Part shown: in pieces, positions 52,258 through 61,864 of the stretch | How positions within the stretch are numbered: position 1 is the stretch's first letter | Layout of the letters: the number at the start of each line of letters is the position of its first letter | Assembly (NCBI GenBank): GCA_002419385.1 | Contig: DIFZ01000024.1 | Span: forward strand, 1 to 64,000 | Source: Geobacter sp. UBA5735 | GTDB lineage: Bacteria > Desulfobacterota > Desulfuromonadia > Geobacterales > Geobacteraceae | Direction: 5' to 3' | DNA length: 64,000 nucleotides | Position numbers and translations under genes: made by a program | Notes under the pieces: model-generated | Told to the model about the DNA's origin: nothing | Databases searched by the model: none | The model's input: only the letters and a program-made list of their open reading frames with translations

Positions 52258-53664
52258 TTAAGACGTCGTTCCCCGAATTTCAACTTCCAGAGCTTCCCGG
52301 CTCCCGGGCCGCACACGGGCTTCCTCGGCCAGCCGCAGGCCGCCGACCCAGAGAAGAGTCCCCCCGGAGAACAGGAGCGGAAGGCATCGGCGCTCACCGG
52401 CCGGAATCTTTTCATCGATGAACAGATCTTTGACTTTTTTCGACCCTGTCATGCCAAGGGGCCTGAAACGGTCACCGGCACGGAATGTCCTGACCAGCAG
52501 GGGAAACGCAGCTGCCACCGGGTCAAGGTATGCCCTCGTGGCCGGCGCCGATCCCAGGTTCACCGGCGGAGGGCCCACCGAAAGCGACAGCGAGGAACCG
52601 TCAGGCAGGAGATAGCATCCCGGCCCCTCCAGCAGCATCTCCCATCTGCCCGGATCAGACGCCTCCCCGGGCGGAGAAAAGAAAAGCTGGTCATAGCGCC
52701 TGAGCACTTCGAGCCCTCCGGGCAGGCAAAGCTTCCCGTTAACGCGACCGGAACGGGACAGGTCCTCGATCTGCCGCAGGTGAACCAGGGCAATCCTGGC
52801 CAGGCTGCCGCTCGCGTCCATCAGGGCGCGACGGTACAGGCGGAAGCGGATGCCGGAATGGTGCTGCAGAACCTTGCTGATTGCCAGGACGACCCCATCA
52901 GGGCCGGTAGCGGCAACATCATGGAACACCCCCTCCACCACGGAATCCAGGACCTCCTCGTCAGCGGCCAGGATCTCGGCGGCATCGCCCAGCCGCCGGG
53001 AAATTGCCGGGTTGTAGGTCCTGAGCTGGGGAAGGAGTTCATGCCGGATGCGGTTGCGGAGAAACAAGGTGTCATCGTTGCTGGTGTCATTGCGGAAAGG
53101 AAGCCCCTTCTCCCGGAGGTAGGCCGTTATAGCGGCGCGGTCAACGCACAGGAGCGGCCTGGCGTACCTGCCGACCGCAAGGGGGCGCATACCGGCAAGC
53201 CCCGTTGTACCGGCACCCCGCAACAGCCGCATCAGAACCGTTTCCGCCTGATCGTCCCCATGATGGCCCACGGCGATTCTGGCCGCCCCATGTTTTTTCG
53301 CCACTGAATCCAGCCAACGATAGCGGGCAGTGCGTCCAGCCTCCTCCAGGGACATGCCCCATTCCCGGCTGAGAGCCCTGACATCCGCTGCGCCAAGCTC
53401 GAAAGGCACTCCGTAGCGACCGGCCAGGTCTGCAACGAAAGCTGCATCGGCGTCAGACTCGGCGCCGCGGAGGTTATGGTTCAGGTGGGCAACGACCAGT
53501 TCCAGCGCAAGGCCTGCCAGGATATCCAGCAGCGCCACCGAGTCGGCTCCGCCGGAAACGGCCACCACCACCTTTTCCCCATTGCGGAACATGCGATGCT
53601 CTTCGATGAATGCGGCTATCCTTTTCAACAATGGTTTCGTGGCTTCCGGCTCCTTCAGGGTCAT
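52258..53664 (-). CDS. tilS: tRNA(Ile)-lysidine synthase
   Basis: 468 residues with PP-loop VVVAVSGGADSVALLDIL and LVVAHLNHNLRGAESDADA. It converts the wobble C of tRNA-Ile(CAU) to lysidine. It lies 108 bp upstream of ftsH, a common bacterial pairing. Confidence 0.96.
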   Translation of the reverse strand: MTLKEPEATKPLLKRIAAFIEEHRMFRNGEKVVVAVSGGADSVALLDILAGLALELVVAHLNHNLRGAESDADAAFVADLAGRYGVPFELGAADVRALSREWGMSLEEAGRTARYRWLDSVAKKHGAARIAVGHHGDDQAETVLMRLLRGAGTTGLAGMRPLAVGRYARPLLCVDRAAITAYLREKGLPFRNDTSNDDTLFLRNRIRHELLPQLRTYNPAISRRLGDAAEILAADEEVLDSVVEGVFHDVAATGPDGVVLAISKVLQHHSGIRFRLYRRALMDASGSLARIALVHLRQIEDLSRSGRVNGKLCLPGGLEVLRRYDQLFFSPPGEASDPGRWEMLLEGPGCYLLPDGSSLSLSVGPPPVNLGSAPATRAYLDPVAAAFPLLVRTFRAGDRFRPLGMTGSKKVKDLFIDEKIPAGERRCLPLLFSGGTLLWVGGLRLAEEARVRPGSREALEVEIRGTTS

Positions 53665-53723
53665 TCCACCTGATACCCGTCTTCACGGACATGACGATGG
53701 TTATGCGAATGCAGCTGCCTGCA

Positions 53724-53760
53724 TGAAAACAAAAACCCCTCGTTTCCGAAGAAAGAGGGG
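53724..53760 (-). terminator. Intrinsic terminator upstream of tilS
   Basis: Minus strand CCCCTC-TTTC / GAAACGAGGGG hairpin followed by TTTTTGTTTTC. It ends the Cus operon transcript about 125 bp past the last gene. Confidence 0.85.
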
Positions 53761-53884
53761 GATCGTGCACAAAATATGCGCTCGATGATTACCTCTGTGC
53801 TGTCGGATCACTATAGCTTATTTCATCGGAAAAGTATAGCGGCTCACAGCACCCCAGACATATCACTTGGATAAGCACGCGCCC

Positions 53885-54349
53885 CTATTTCACGACATAC
53901 CAGAACTTGCTGCTCCTCACCTTGCCGTCCTTGACCTTGAACTTGCACATCACTCCGTACTTTCCTCGCTTCGCCATGACAATATCGGCGCCGAAATGCC
54001 CTTCCATGCCCATCAGGTCTTTGGTCTGTTCCGATTTGTCCGGGTTGACCATTTTCACCTTCACCTCGCCTTCGGTCAGCGGCTTGCCGGATCCGGCGTC
54101 GGCAAACTCGGCCATGAGATGGTGGGTCTCCTTAATCCCCGCGGGCATTCCCATGCCCTTCATATCCATGATCCTGAACGTGACCTTCACGCCATCGACC
54201 ACCTGCTGGTGGACAACCTTGCCCATCTGTGCCATCTGGCTGCCATGACCTTCGTGCATGGACCCGTGATCGTGTTCAGCCGCCGTTACCGCCAGAGGCG
54301 CAGCCATTGTCATCATCAGTACCGCTATCAGTGCTGCCGTTTTCTTCAT
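53885..54349 (-). CDS. Periplasmic metal-resistance accessory protein (YtkA-like)
   Basis: 154 residues. Signal peptide (MKKTAALIAVLMMTMAAPLAVTAA), a His/Met-rich stretch (EHDHGSMHEGHGSQM; MDMKGMGMPAG) and a beta-sandwich resembling YtkA/FixH-type domains. The Met/His content suits Cu(I)/Ag(I). It is the last gene of the Cus operon, in the place where CusF might be expected. Confidence 0.75.
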   Translation of the reverse strand: MKKTAALIAVLMMTMAAPLAVTAAEHDHGSMHEGHGSQMAQMGKVVHQQVVDGVKVTFRIMDMKGMGMPAGIKETHHLMAEFADAGSGKPLTEGEVKVKMVNPDKSEQTKDLMGMEGHFGADIVMAKRGKYGVMCKFKVKDGKVRSSKFWYVVK

Positions 54350-54383
54350 TCCGTATTCTCCCTTTTGTGGTTTTCCCTCCGCA

Positions 54384-57300
54384 TCAATGCTTCATTCCCG
54401 AGTATTTCAGTTTCCCCTTCTTCAGGTCATGCTTCTTCATCAGTACGAAAATTACCGGTGTCATGATCAGAACATGGATCGCCGACGAAATCATCCCGCC
54501 GATCATGGGCGCGGCAATGGGTTTCATCACGTCCGCGCCCGTTCCGCTGGACCACATGATGGGCACCAGGCCCAGGAGCGCCACCGCCACGGTCATGAGC
54601 TTGGGACGGAGCCTGAGCACGGCGCCCTCGAATGTGGCGTCATAGATGTCCTGCTCGGACACCGGCCCGGCAATCAGTTTTTTGTCCAACGCTTCATGAA
54701 GGTAGATGACCATGACAACCCCGGTCTCCACTGCCACGCCGTACAGGGCGATGAATCCCACCCAGACCGCAACGGAAATGTTGTAGTTCAGAAGCCAGAC
54801 CAGGTAGACGCCGCCCACCAGGGCAAAGGGGACAGACAGCATGACCATGCTCGCCTCCAGTGCTGAATGGAACGTGAAGAAGAGGAGGATGAAGATGATC
54901 AGGATACCCAGCGGAACCAGCAGTTGCAGGCGTTTCTTGGCCCGGATCTGGTTTTCCCACTGACCAGACCAGGCGACATAGTACCCGGCAGGCAGCTTCA
55001 GCTGCTTTTCCAGCACCTGCTTGGCATCGTTGACGAAGCCGCCCATGTCGCGGCCGCGCACGTTGAGGAATACCAGGGAGCGGAGCAGCCCTCCCTCGCT
55101 GCTGATCTCCGGAGCGCCGGTCGACACGCTGAGCTTCGTCACCTGCGACAAGGGGATCTGCACGCCGTTCATGCCCGAGACGAGCATCTTCCGGATTTCG
55201 GGAATGTTGTCACGGTAGTCGCGCAGGTAACGGATGCGGATTGGGAACCGGCCCCGTCCCTGGACAGCCGTGGTCACCGTTTCGCCTCCCAGGGCCGTTT
55301 CGATCACCTCCTGCACGTCTCCCACCTGGATGCCGTAACGGGCAGCGGCTTCCTTGTCCACGTCGATGTCGATGTAGTTGCCGCCGGTGACGCGCTCCGC
55401 CACCACGTCAGCAGCCCCCTTTACGGTCTTGAGAATACCCTCGGCCTGCACCGCCAGATCCTTGAGCGTGTTCAGGTCGCTGCCGAAAATCTTCACTCCC
55501 AGGTCGGTGCGGACACCGGTGGAAAGCATGTTGATACGGTTGATGATCGGCTGGGTCCAGCCGTTGCGCACCCCAGGGATCTGCAACTTGCCGTCCAACT
55601 CGGCCACAATGTCCCCCTTGGTGATGCCCGGCCGCCACTGGTCCTTCGGCTTGAGGATAATGATGGTCTCGAACATGGAGACCGGCGCCGGGTCGGTTGC
55701 GGTTTCGGCGCGGCCGACCTTGCCCAGGACATGCTCGACTTCGGGCACGTTCTTGATGATCGCGTCCTGCACCTGAATCAGCCGTTTGGCTTCGGAGATG
55801 GACACGTTGGGCAGGGTGACCGGCATGTAGAGCAGCGAACCCTCGTCCAGGGGTGGCATGAACTCGCTGCCCATGGTGATGAACATGGGAATGGCAATGG
55901 CCAGTGCGATGATGTTCAGCGCTATGGTGGTCTTCTTCCATTTCAGTACCCAGCGTATGACCGGGGAATAGAGCCTGATGAAAAACCCCGATAGGGGGTT
56001 CGAACTTTCCGGCGGCATCGTGCCCCGCATGAAGAAGTACATGAGCACAGGCACCAGCGTAATGGCGATCACCGTCGAGCCCACCATGGCGAAGGTCTTG
56101 GTGAAGGCCAGGGGATGGAACAGCTTCCCTTCCTGCCCCTCAAGGAGGAAGACCGGCACGAAGGAAAGGATTATGATCGCAAGCGAGAAAAAAATGGCCC
56201 GCCCCACCTGCTTGGCGGATGAGATGATTACCTCCAGACGCTTTTCCTTCCGCTCCTCCGCAGGCAACTCGGAAAGGTGGCGGTAGCAGTTCTCCACCAT
56301 GATGACCCCGGCGTCCACCAGCACCCCGATGGCGATGGCGATCCCGCCCAGGGACATGATGTTGGAGGTCACGCCCAAGAGCTTCATGGAGATGAAGGAA
56401 AACAGCACCGCGATGGGCAGTGTGAAAACGATGACCAGGGCACTCTGGAAGTGGAGGAGGAACAGAAGCACCACCAGGGAGACGATCACGGATTCCTCGG
56501 CGAGGGTCCGTTTCAGGGTGTCGATGGCGCGTTCGATCAGCTCGGAACGGTCGTAGGAGGTCATGATCTTCACGCCGGGAGGAAGGCCCTTTTCGAGCGC
56601 CGCGATCTTTTCCTTCACCCGGTCGATGACGTCCTTGGCGTTTTCGCCGTAGCGCATGACGATGATGCCGCCCACCGCCTCGCCTTCGCCGTTCATGTCC
56701 AGGAGCCCCCGGCGGATGGCGCCGCCCAGCTGCACAGTCCCCAGGTTTTTCAGGTAAACCGGCGTGCCGCGCATATCTGCGCCGACAGCAATCTCCTCAA
56801 GGTCCTTGACGGACTTCACGTACCCCTGGCCGCGGATCAGGTACTCCGCATCGGCCTGTTCCATGAGCCTGCCGCCTACGTCCCTGTTGGACCTCCGCAG
56901 CGCCTCCATCACCTGGCCGACCTTGATATTGTAGGACCAGAGCTTCGCCGGGTCCAGGTCGACCTGGTACTCCCGAACGAAACCGCCTATGGAAGCGACC
57001 TCCGCAACGCCCGGAACGGTGTTCAGCTGGTAGCGCACGAACCAGTCCTGCAGGGTGCGCAGCTGCTCCAGGTCATACCCCTTGCCCTGGATGGTGTACC
57101 AGAACACGTGGCCGACGCCGGTGCCGTCCGGCCCCAGGGTCGGGCTCACGCCCGTCGGGAGCAGGGATGCAGCGTAGTTGAGCCGTTCCAGGACGCGGGT
57201 CCGTGCCCAGTAGATATCCGCCCTGTCATCGAAGATGACGTAGATCATGGAGAAGCCGAAGGCGCTGGAGTCGCGCACGGCCTTCACGCGGGGCAGCCCC

Positions 57301-57521
57301 TGCAGGTTGACCGCCAGGGGATAGGTTATCTGGTCCTCCACCACCTGCGGAGAACGGCCCGGATACTCGGTCAGAACGATCACCTGGTTGTCGGACAGGT
57401 CCGGGATCGCATCCACGGGTGTCCGGTAGACCGCCCAGATCCCCCAGGCGATGACCAGGGCGAACAGCGCCAGGATGATGGTACGGTTTTTCGCTGAATA
57501 TTCGATGATGCGCTCTATCAT
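54384..57521 (-). CDS. cusA: CusA/CzcA-type RND heavy-metal efflux pump
   Basis: About 1045 residues with twelve transmembrane segments. It has the HME-RND signatures YRTPVDAIPDLSDNQVIV, GVLVDAGVIMVENCYRHL and LGKVGRAETATDPAPVSMFETII. The last region and the Met residues favour the monovalent (Cu/Ag) CusA group. ATG 57521 is preferred over 57569. It is encoded after its fusion protein and outer-membrane channel. Confidence 0.92.
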   Translation of the reverse strand: MIERIIEYSAKNRTIILALFALVIAWGIWAVYRTPVDAIPDLSDNQVIVLTEYPGRSPQVVEDQITYPLAVNLQGLPRVKAVRDSSAFGFSMIYVIFDDRADIYWARTRVLERLNYAASLLPTGVSPTLGPDGTGVGHVFWYTIQGKGYDLEQLRTLQDWFVRYQLNTVPGVAEVASIGGFVREYQVDLDPAKLWSYNIKVGQVMEALRRSNRDVGGRLMEQADAEYLIRGQGYVKSVKDLEEIAVGADMRGTPVYLKNLGTVQLGGAIRRGLLDMNGEGEAVGGIIVMRYGENAKDVIDRVKEKIAALEKGLPPGVKIMTSYDRSELIERAIDTLKRTLAEESVIVSLVVLLFLLHFQSALVIVFTLPIAVLFSFISMKLLGVTSNIMSLGGIAIAIGVLVDAGVIMVENCYRHLSELPAEERKEKRLEVIISSAKQVGRAIFFSLAIIILSFVPVFLLEGQEGKLFHPLAFTKTFAMVGSTVIAITLVPVLMYFFMRGTMPPESSNPLSGFFIRLYSPVIRWVLKWKKTTIALNIIALAIAIPMFITMGSEFMPPLDEGSLLYMPVTLPNVSISEAKRLIQVQDAIIKNVPEVEHVLGKVGRAETATDPAPVSMFETIIILKPKDQWRPGITKGDIVAELDGKLQIPGVRNGWTQPIINRINMLSTGVRTDLGVKIFGSDLNTLKDLAVQAEGILKTVKGAADVVAERVTGGNYIDIDVDKEAAARYGIQVGDVQEVIETALGGETVTTAVQGRGRFPIRIRYLRDYRDNIPEIRKMLVSGMNGVQIPLSQVTKLSVSTGAPEISSEGGLLRSLVFLNVRGRDMGGFVNDAKQVLEKQLKLPAGYYVAWSGQWENQIRAKKRLQLLVPLGILIIFILLFFTFHSALEASMVMLSVPFALVGGVYLVWLLNYNISVAVWVGFIALYGVAVETGVVMVIYLHEALDKKLIAGPVSEQDIYDATFEGAVLRLRPKLMTVAVALLGLVPIMWSSGTGADVMKPIAAPMIGGMISSAIHVLIMTPVIFVLMKKHDLKKGKLKYSGMKH

Positions 57522-57678
57522 GATAACCCCGGGCACAAGGAAAAACCCTGACGATGTGCACCTTTTCAATATAAACTACTTTTACAAGGGAGACACGAAC
57601 TTATCGGCGCTTTCATCTCGCGCCTGCTTGTCTTTCAGCCTTTCCCTGTGCCTCGTGCCCCGCGCCTTGTGCCTGCCG
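57522..57678. repeat. Cus spacer 1 with GTGCC-rich degenerate repeats
   Basis: The non-coding gap between cusB and cusA contains (plus strand) CCTGTGCCTCGTGCCCCGCG and CCTTGTGCCTGCC. The motif CTTGTGCC recurs and is shared with the second Cus spacer at 59056-59173. Confidence 0.5.
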
Positions 57679-59055
57679 TTATTCCATTTTCATGTCATCC
57701 ATGCTCATGTCGTCTTTCTTCGGGGAAACCGGCGCCGCTCCGCCAACCGGCCTCTTCTTCGAAGACACCCCGCCGTGCCCGGCGTGCCCGCCGCCGGAAA
57801 CGCCTTTGAGCTGGGCCTCGGAGTCGATCAGGTAGCCGCCCGACGCAGCGACCTTGTCGCCGCGCACCAGCCCCGAAAGTATCTGCAGCCGGTCGCCGAC
57901 CCTGGCCCCCACCCGGACGTCGCGGGGCTCGAACATCCCCGGTTCGGTTTCCACCCAGGCCACCTTGTTCCTGCCCGTGTCCATCACGGCGGTAACCGGC
58001 ACCACCAGCGCCTCGCCCAGCGACGCCTTCAGGGAGACATTGACGAACATATCAGGCTTGAGCCTCAGGCCGGGGTTGGCGATCTGGACGCGCACCTTGA
58101 CCGTCCTGGTTTTCGGGTCGAGGAAGGGGTAGACGAACGAAACCTTGCCGGAGAAGGTCTTGCCCGGATAGGACTGGGAGAAAATCTCCGCTTTCTGGCC
58201 GATTTTTACGGAGGGGAAATCGGCCTCGTACACCTCGGCCTCCACCCAGACACTGGACAGGTCGGCTATGTTGAAGAGCGGATCCCCCACATTGACATAT
58301 TGTCCCTGCAAAGCGATTTTCTCTATGACGACCCCGGACAGGGGTGTGTAGATGGAAAGGAGGATGGTGGGCTGGCCCGATCTCTCCAGTGCCCGTATCT
58401 GGGAATCCCTGACTCCCAGCAGCTTCAGCCGCTGGCGCGCCGACGACACCAGTCCGTCGCCTCCCTGGGAAATGGCCTGGATCGGGGAGTCCCTGAACTG
58501 CTCGCGGCTTTTGAGGGCCAGGAGATATTCCTGCTGCGCAGAGACGAGATCGGGGGAATAGACCTCGGCCACCGGTCTTCCCCGGGAAACATGGGCTCCG
58601 ACAGTATCGACATACAACCTGTCGATGCGGCCCGCCACCCAGGCAGTCACCCGAGCCTGCCGCGACTGGTCGTACTGGACGATGCCCACAGCGCTGATCT
58701 CCTTGTCAAGCAACGCGCTGTCCACTGTCACCGTGGCGACGTTGGCCATGACCATCTGGCTCGGCGAGAGCGAGACATGCTCCGGCATTTCAGGCGACTG
58801 TTCTCCAGCCCGACCGGAACCGGCCTGTTTCACCGGCACCAGGGACATGCCGCAGATGGGGCAGGCCCCCGGCTTGTCCTTCATGATGAAGGGGTGCATT
58901 GGGCAGGTGTACTGCGTCGCTCCCTGTGCCTCCTTCTCATCATGCCCATGGCCGCCGGGATGGAAATGTCCGTACCACCAGAAACCGCCTCCGGCAGCAG
59001 CGATGAGGACCAGTGCAGCGGAAACGATAATCAATGTTTTTCTCGAAAATTTCAT
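57679..59055 (-). CDS. cusB: CusB-type membrane fusion protein with N-terminal metal-binding domain
   Basis: 458 residues. Signal anchor (RKTLIIVSAALVLIAAAGGGF), a His-rich stretch (HFHPGGHGHDEK) and a heavy-metal-binding domain YTCPMHPFIMKDKPGACPICGMSLVPV (about 50-76). The hairpin/lipoyl/barrel core follows (GIVQYDQSRQARVTAWVAGRI; VEAEVYEADFPSVKIGQ). A Met/Asp tail (DDMSMDDMKME) ends it. Links CusA to the outer channel. Confidence 0.9.
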   Translation of the reverse strand: MKFSRKTLIIVSAALVLIAAAGGGFWWYGHFHPGGHGHDEKEAQGATQYTCPMHPFIMKDKPGACPICGMSLVPVKQAGSGRAGEQSPEMPEHVSLSPSQMVMANVATVTVDSALLDKEISAVGIVQYDQSRQARVTAWVAGRIDRLYVDTVGAHVSRGRPVAEVYSPDLVSAQQEYLLALKSREQFRDSPIQAISQGGDGLVSSARQRLKLLGVRDSQIRALERSGQPTILLSIYTPLSGVVIEKIALQGQYVNVGDPLFNIADLSSVWVEAEVYEADFPSVKIGQKAEIFSQSYPGKTFSGKVSFVYPFLDPKTRTVKVRVQIANPGLRLKPDMFVNVSLKASLGEALVVPVTAVMDTGRNKVAWVETEPGMFEPRDVRVGARVGDRLQILSGLVRGDKVAASGGYLIDSEAQLKGVSGGGHAGHGGVSSKKRPVGGAAPVSPKKDDMSMDDMKME

Positions 59056-59173
59056 GGCACTATCCTGACTATGCAGTTTTTTCTTCAGCCCTCTACCTTG
59101 TGCCCTTTGCCTTTTGCCCGCTTGCCTTTCAGCTTTTCTCTTGTGCCTTGCGCCCAGTGCCTTGTGCCTGCCT
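59056..59173. repeat. Cus spacer 2 with GTGCC-rich degenerate repeats
   Basis: Gap between cusC and cusB containing repeated CCTTGTGCC/CCTTTTGCC/CCTTGCGCC units (about 59093-59171). Same unit as in the other Cus spacer, suggesting slipped-strand expansion or a dispersed low-complexity element. Confidence 0.6.
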
Positions 59174-60442
59174 TTACAATTCCTTCCCCACCAGCGCTTC
59201 CAGTTGCGCTTTCTTCATCTGGTAATCAGCGATGGAATCGAAATATTCCCGATCGTAGTTGAACAGGGTGACACTGCTGTCCAGCAGGGCCAGGAAGTCG
59301 ATCCTGTTGACCCGGTAACCGATCGTCGCGGACTCAAGCGACTGCCGGGCCTGGGGCAGTATGCCGGTCCTGTAGAGGTCAGTCAGTTTCCGGCGCCGCT
59401 CCAGTTGGGCCAGGAGGTCCGCGATCCCCGCCCTTATGGTATTTCGCTGGATGTTCAGCTCCTCTACAGCCATCCTGACCTCGGCGTTGGACTCCGCAAC
59501 CGCTGCCTGCCGTCGCGACCTCTGCACCGGCAGGTTGAAGGTGAGGCCCAGCGAATACATATCGGAACCGTCACTGCCCATGGCCGGGTCACGCTGCATG
59601 TACTCGAACGCCACGTTGAAGTCGGGGAGATACTCTTTCTTCGCCAGCTTCAGCCCGGCGTCCGCTTTTTCCACAAGAGCCCGGCTGCCTCTCAGCAAGG
59701 GGCTGTTGTCGTCGGCAATGGCGGCAAGCTCCTCCGCTGTTGCCGAAAAGGGTTGAATCTCGACATCCGCTATGCTGCCTACCGGTGTGCCGGCCGGCCT
59801 GTTCAGAAGAGCATTGAGGGCAGCTTCCTGCGATTTGCGCTGCTGCTCCAAGGTAATGCGCATATCCAGCAATTTGGATCGTTCCACCTGGGCCTTGAAG
59901 ACGTCCTGTTGCAAACCCTGTCCGACAGCGTACTTGGTCTGGGCAAGAGTGATGAAATCATCGAATATCCTTATGCTCCGGTCCACTATGGCACGCGACC
60001 GGTCGACATAGAAAATCTGAAAAAATGATTCCTTGACCATGCGCGCCAGTTCCAGCTTGCGCTCTTCCAACGCCCATTTGTACGATTCCGCCTCTTTCTC
60101 CGCCACCTCGCCCTTCAGCACCCGTTTCCCCCAGAAAGGAATCTGCTGGCTTATGCCGATCACCTTCTGGGTCATGGAGTCCTTGCTGAAACTGAACGGC
60201 TCCCTGACCAGACCGTTCTGGATCTTCAGCATCAGCATCGGGTCTTCAAATGCCTGCGCCTGTTCGACCTTGTTCCGAAACATTTCCCAACGAGCCTGCG
60301 AAGCCTTCAGTTCAGGGTTGTTTTGGAGGGCGAGCGAAACCATACCTGCGAGATCCTCGAAGGACGGTGATTCAGCAGCCACTGGGGAATTCGTAAAGAA
60401 AGCCAACCCCGACACCATTACACCGACTAACCATTTTCTCAT
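59174..60442 (-). CDS. cusC: TolC-family outer-membrane efflux protein
   Basis: 422 residues. Signal peptide to PVAA (about residue 23), then the repeated helical TolC pattern (LALQNNPELKASQARWEMFRNKVEQAQAFEDP; LVEKADAGLKLAKKEYLPDFNVAFEYMQRDP). It is first gene of the Cus operon. The channel completes the CusCBA tripartite pump. Confidence 0.9.
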   Translation of the reverse strand: MRKWLVGVMVSGLAFFTNSPVAAESPSFEDLAGMVSLALQNNPELKASQARWEMFRNKVEQAQAFEDPMLMLKIQNGLVREPFSFSKDSMTQKVIGISQQIPFWGKRVLKGEVAEKEAESYKWALEERKLELARMVKESFFQIFYVDRSRAIVDRSIRIFDDFITLAQTKYAVGQGLQQDVFKAQVERSKLLDMRITLEQQRKSQEAALNALLNRPAGTPVGSIADVEIQPFSATAEELAAIADDNSPLLRGSRALVEKADAGLKLAKKEYLPDFNVAFEYMQRDPAMGSDGSDMYSLGLTFNLPVQRSRRQAAVAESNAEVRMAVEELNIQRNTIRAGIADLLAQLERRRKLTDLYRTGILPQARQSLESATIGYRVNRIDFLALLDSSVTLFNYDREYFDSIADYQMKKAQLEALVGKEL

Positions 60443-60766
60443 AAGTCACTCCCGAAACATCAGACAAGCTAAAAACGCACGCATCATGCCATGTCCACAA
60501 CGTACTGATTCAACCTCACAAGCTGATTGAAACCTATTGAAAAGACTGGTTTCCGGCTTTGCGCCACCGCTAAAGCTCCGGCGACACGCGGTCGCCGGAA
60601 TGACGGATTAACGTTGTATTGGACTTTTTGCGAGAGGATCAATGTTGTTTGTCAGTTGTTGATTTTACCACGATTTTTTGTTCTGTAATGTGGCGGTCAT
60701 TCGTCAATCGCTGAATATTTTTTTCTTTTCGCATTATCCCCTGAGCATCGAAAACAGCTTCAGCAT
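60443..60766. other. Upstream region of the Cus operon; no gene
   Basis: About 320 bp. It holds the Cus promoter, which I could not pin down, and a REP-like hairpin at 60577-60599. No metal-responsive operator was recognised with confidence. Confidence 0.5.
60577..60599. repeat. REP-like hairpin
   Basis: TCCGGCGAC-N5-GTCGCCGGA, perfect 9-bp arms, followed by ATGACGG. This resembles short dispersed intergenic repeats of the CCGGAATGACGG type. Confidence 0.6.
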
Positions 60767-60818
60767 AAAAAAAACCCCTTTCCGGTGTGCGCAATGTGTG
60801 CGCAGTCCCGAAAAGGGG
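60767..60818 (-). terminator. Terminator after tRNA-Met
   Basis: CCCCTTTCCGG pairs with CCCGAAAAGGGG (60775-60818). On the minus strand an 8-T run (60774-60767) follows. It ends the tRNA transcript. Confidence 0.88.
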
Positions 60819-60867
60819 TTTTCAGCTGCTCAGCCAAACAGTTGACGTGTTGGCCGTTATGGAAGAT

Positions 60868-60944
60868 TGGTGGCGGTGCAGGGACTTGAACCCCGGACAC
60901 TGCGGATATGAGCCGCATGCTCTAACCGGCTGAGCTACACCGCC
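60868..60944 (-). tRNA. tRNA-Met (anticodon CAT)
   Basis: 77 nt including encoded CCA. Acceptor stem GGCGGTG / CACCGCC, D-arm GCTCAGCCGGTTAGAGC, anticodon stem-loop TGCGG-CTCATAT-CCGCA (anticodon CAT) and T-loop TTCAAGT. Elongator Met is most likely. The tRNA-Ile2 whose C34 becomes lysidine also has CAT and cannot be fully excluded by eye; the first acceptor pair G-C argues against initiator tRNA. Confidence 0.93.
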
Positions 60945-61253
60945 TTGAACGATTACTTGAATACTGCACGGTAAAAAATGCCTCCATGGCAATACCAAAG
61001 AGGCGAGATTCTTCCTGAGGACACCGCCGGTTTCCAGGAATCAGCCTGCTGAGTTTTCTGTCGGAAACAGACAGCCTCACGTGCCCGTTTCTTATATAGC
61101 ACAATTCTCCCGAAGTCAAGCGAAAAGGAGGAACAGCGTTGCGCAGTCCCCGCACCCGAGCCTGCCGTCGCGGCATGTCCGGGAGAGCTGCGTGCCGTGC
61201 GACACACTTACCGCAGCCTCACACACTTTTTCAACAACACGCCCGTTCTGCTG
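60945..61253. other. Leader of tRNA transcript; no gene
   Basis: Between the DUF3343-like gene and the tRNA. It contains the tRNA promoter (61091-61119); no credible coding sequence. Confidence 0.55.
61091..61119 (-). promoter_or_regulatory. Sigma-70 promoter for tRNA-Met
   Basis: Minus strand TTGACT (61119-61114), 17 bp, TATAAG (61096-61091), about 140 bp before the mature tRNA 5' end. Confidence 0.7.
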
Positions 61254-61544
61254 CTACCCGTCAACTGCCGGGGATTGCCCGGCATTCTCCCGGTCGATCC
61301 GGACATACTCCTCACCCCGCTTCTGGTGGCACTCCTCCGGGAGAAGCCCTGCTTCGGCCAGAGCACTCTCCACATCATGCCGGATCGCTTCGGCATAACG
61401 AATGGCAAGGCCGCAATCGGAACTGAGGACGCGGGGAGCCGGAATCAGGATAATTTCCAGCCGACGCTCTTTCAGAAGTTTTTCCGCCTTCATGACCCGG
61501 TGAATGCTATTGAAAACCGCGACCAGATCCCCATCGCGAACCAT
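61254..61544 (-). CDS. DUF3343 putative Se/S carrier-like protein
   Basis: 96 residues: VAVFNSIHRVMKAEKLLKER, then LIPAPRVLSSDCGLAIRYAEA. The SSDCGLAIR motif, with its conserved Cys, is the DUF3343 signature. Relatives are proposed to carry selenium or sulfur, often near selenium-metabolism genes. ATG 61544 follows GAGGGG; a longer frame to 61625 lacks support. Confidence 0.82.
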   Translation of the reverse strand: MVRDGDLVAVFNSIHRVMKAEKLLKERRLEIILIPAPRVLSSDCGLAIRYAEAIRHDVESALAEAGLLPEECHQKRGEEYVRIDRENAGQSPAVDG

Positions 61545-61864
61545 GCAGCCCCTCTTTCCCCGGCAAATTACCCTTATTCTACACAGCGCGACCCAGCTTT
61601 TCAACAAGTATGAGCTTCCGAACATTCATGAGGGGAAATCACCCCACTACCGCGATGTGGAAACCACCCCTCTCCCCCAGGATTGGCCTGATAACATGAA
61701 AACAACAATCTTTTCTTTTTTTGTTCTTATTATTTTGTTAAACTGTTTTTCATCGTTCACATTAATTTTCTGATATCTGCCCCAGTCGCACCGGGTTTTT
61801 CAATGGAATCCTTGCACACTGCTCATGGACCACAGGCGACCGGTACCGGCACAAGGAGAAATAA
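61545..61864. other. Divergent intergenic region; no clear gene
   Basis: About 320 bp between divergent genes. A 25-codon hydrophobic frame at 61696 (MKTTIFSFFVLIILLNCFSS...) has no ribosome-binding site and is not called. Confidence 0.5.

Noticed and set aside
57451..59262. 603-codon open frame on the plus strand
   Set aside because: Antisense shadow of cusB and the spacers, Arg/Pro/His-rich.
61696..61773. 25-residue hydrophobic peptide
   Set aside because: No ribosome-binding site and AT-rich composition alone explains the hydrophobic codons.
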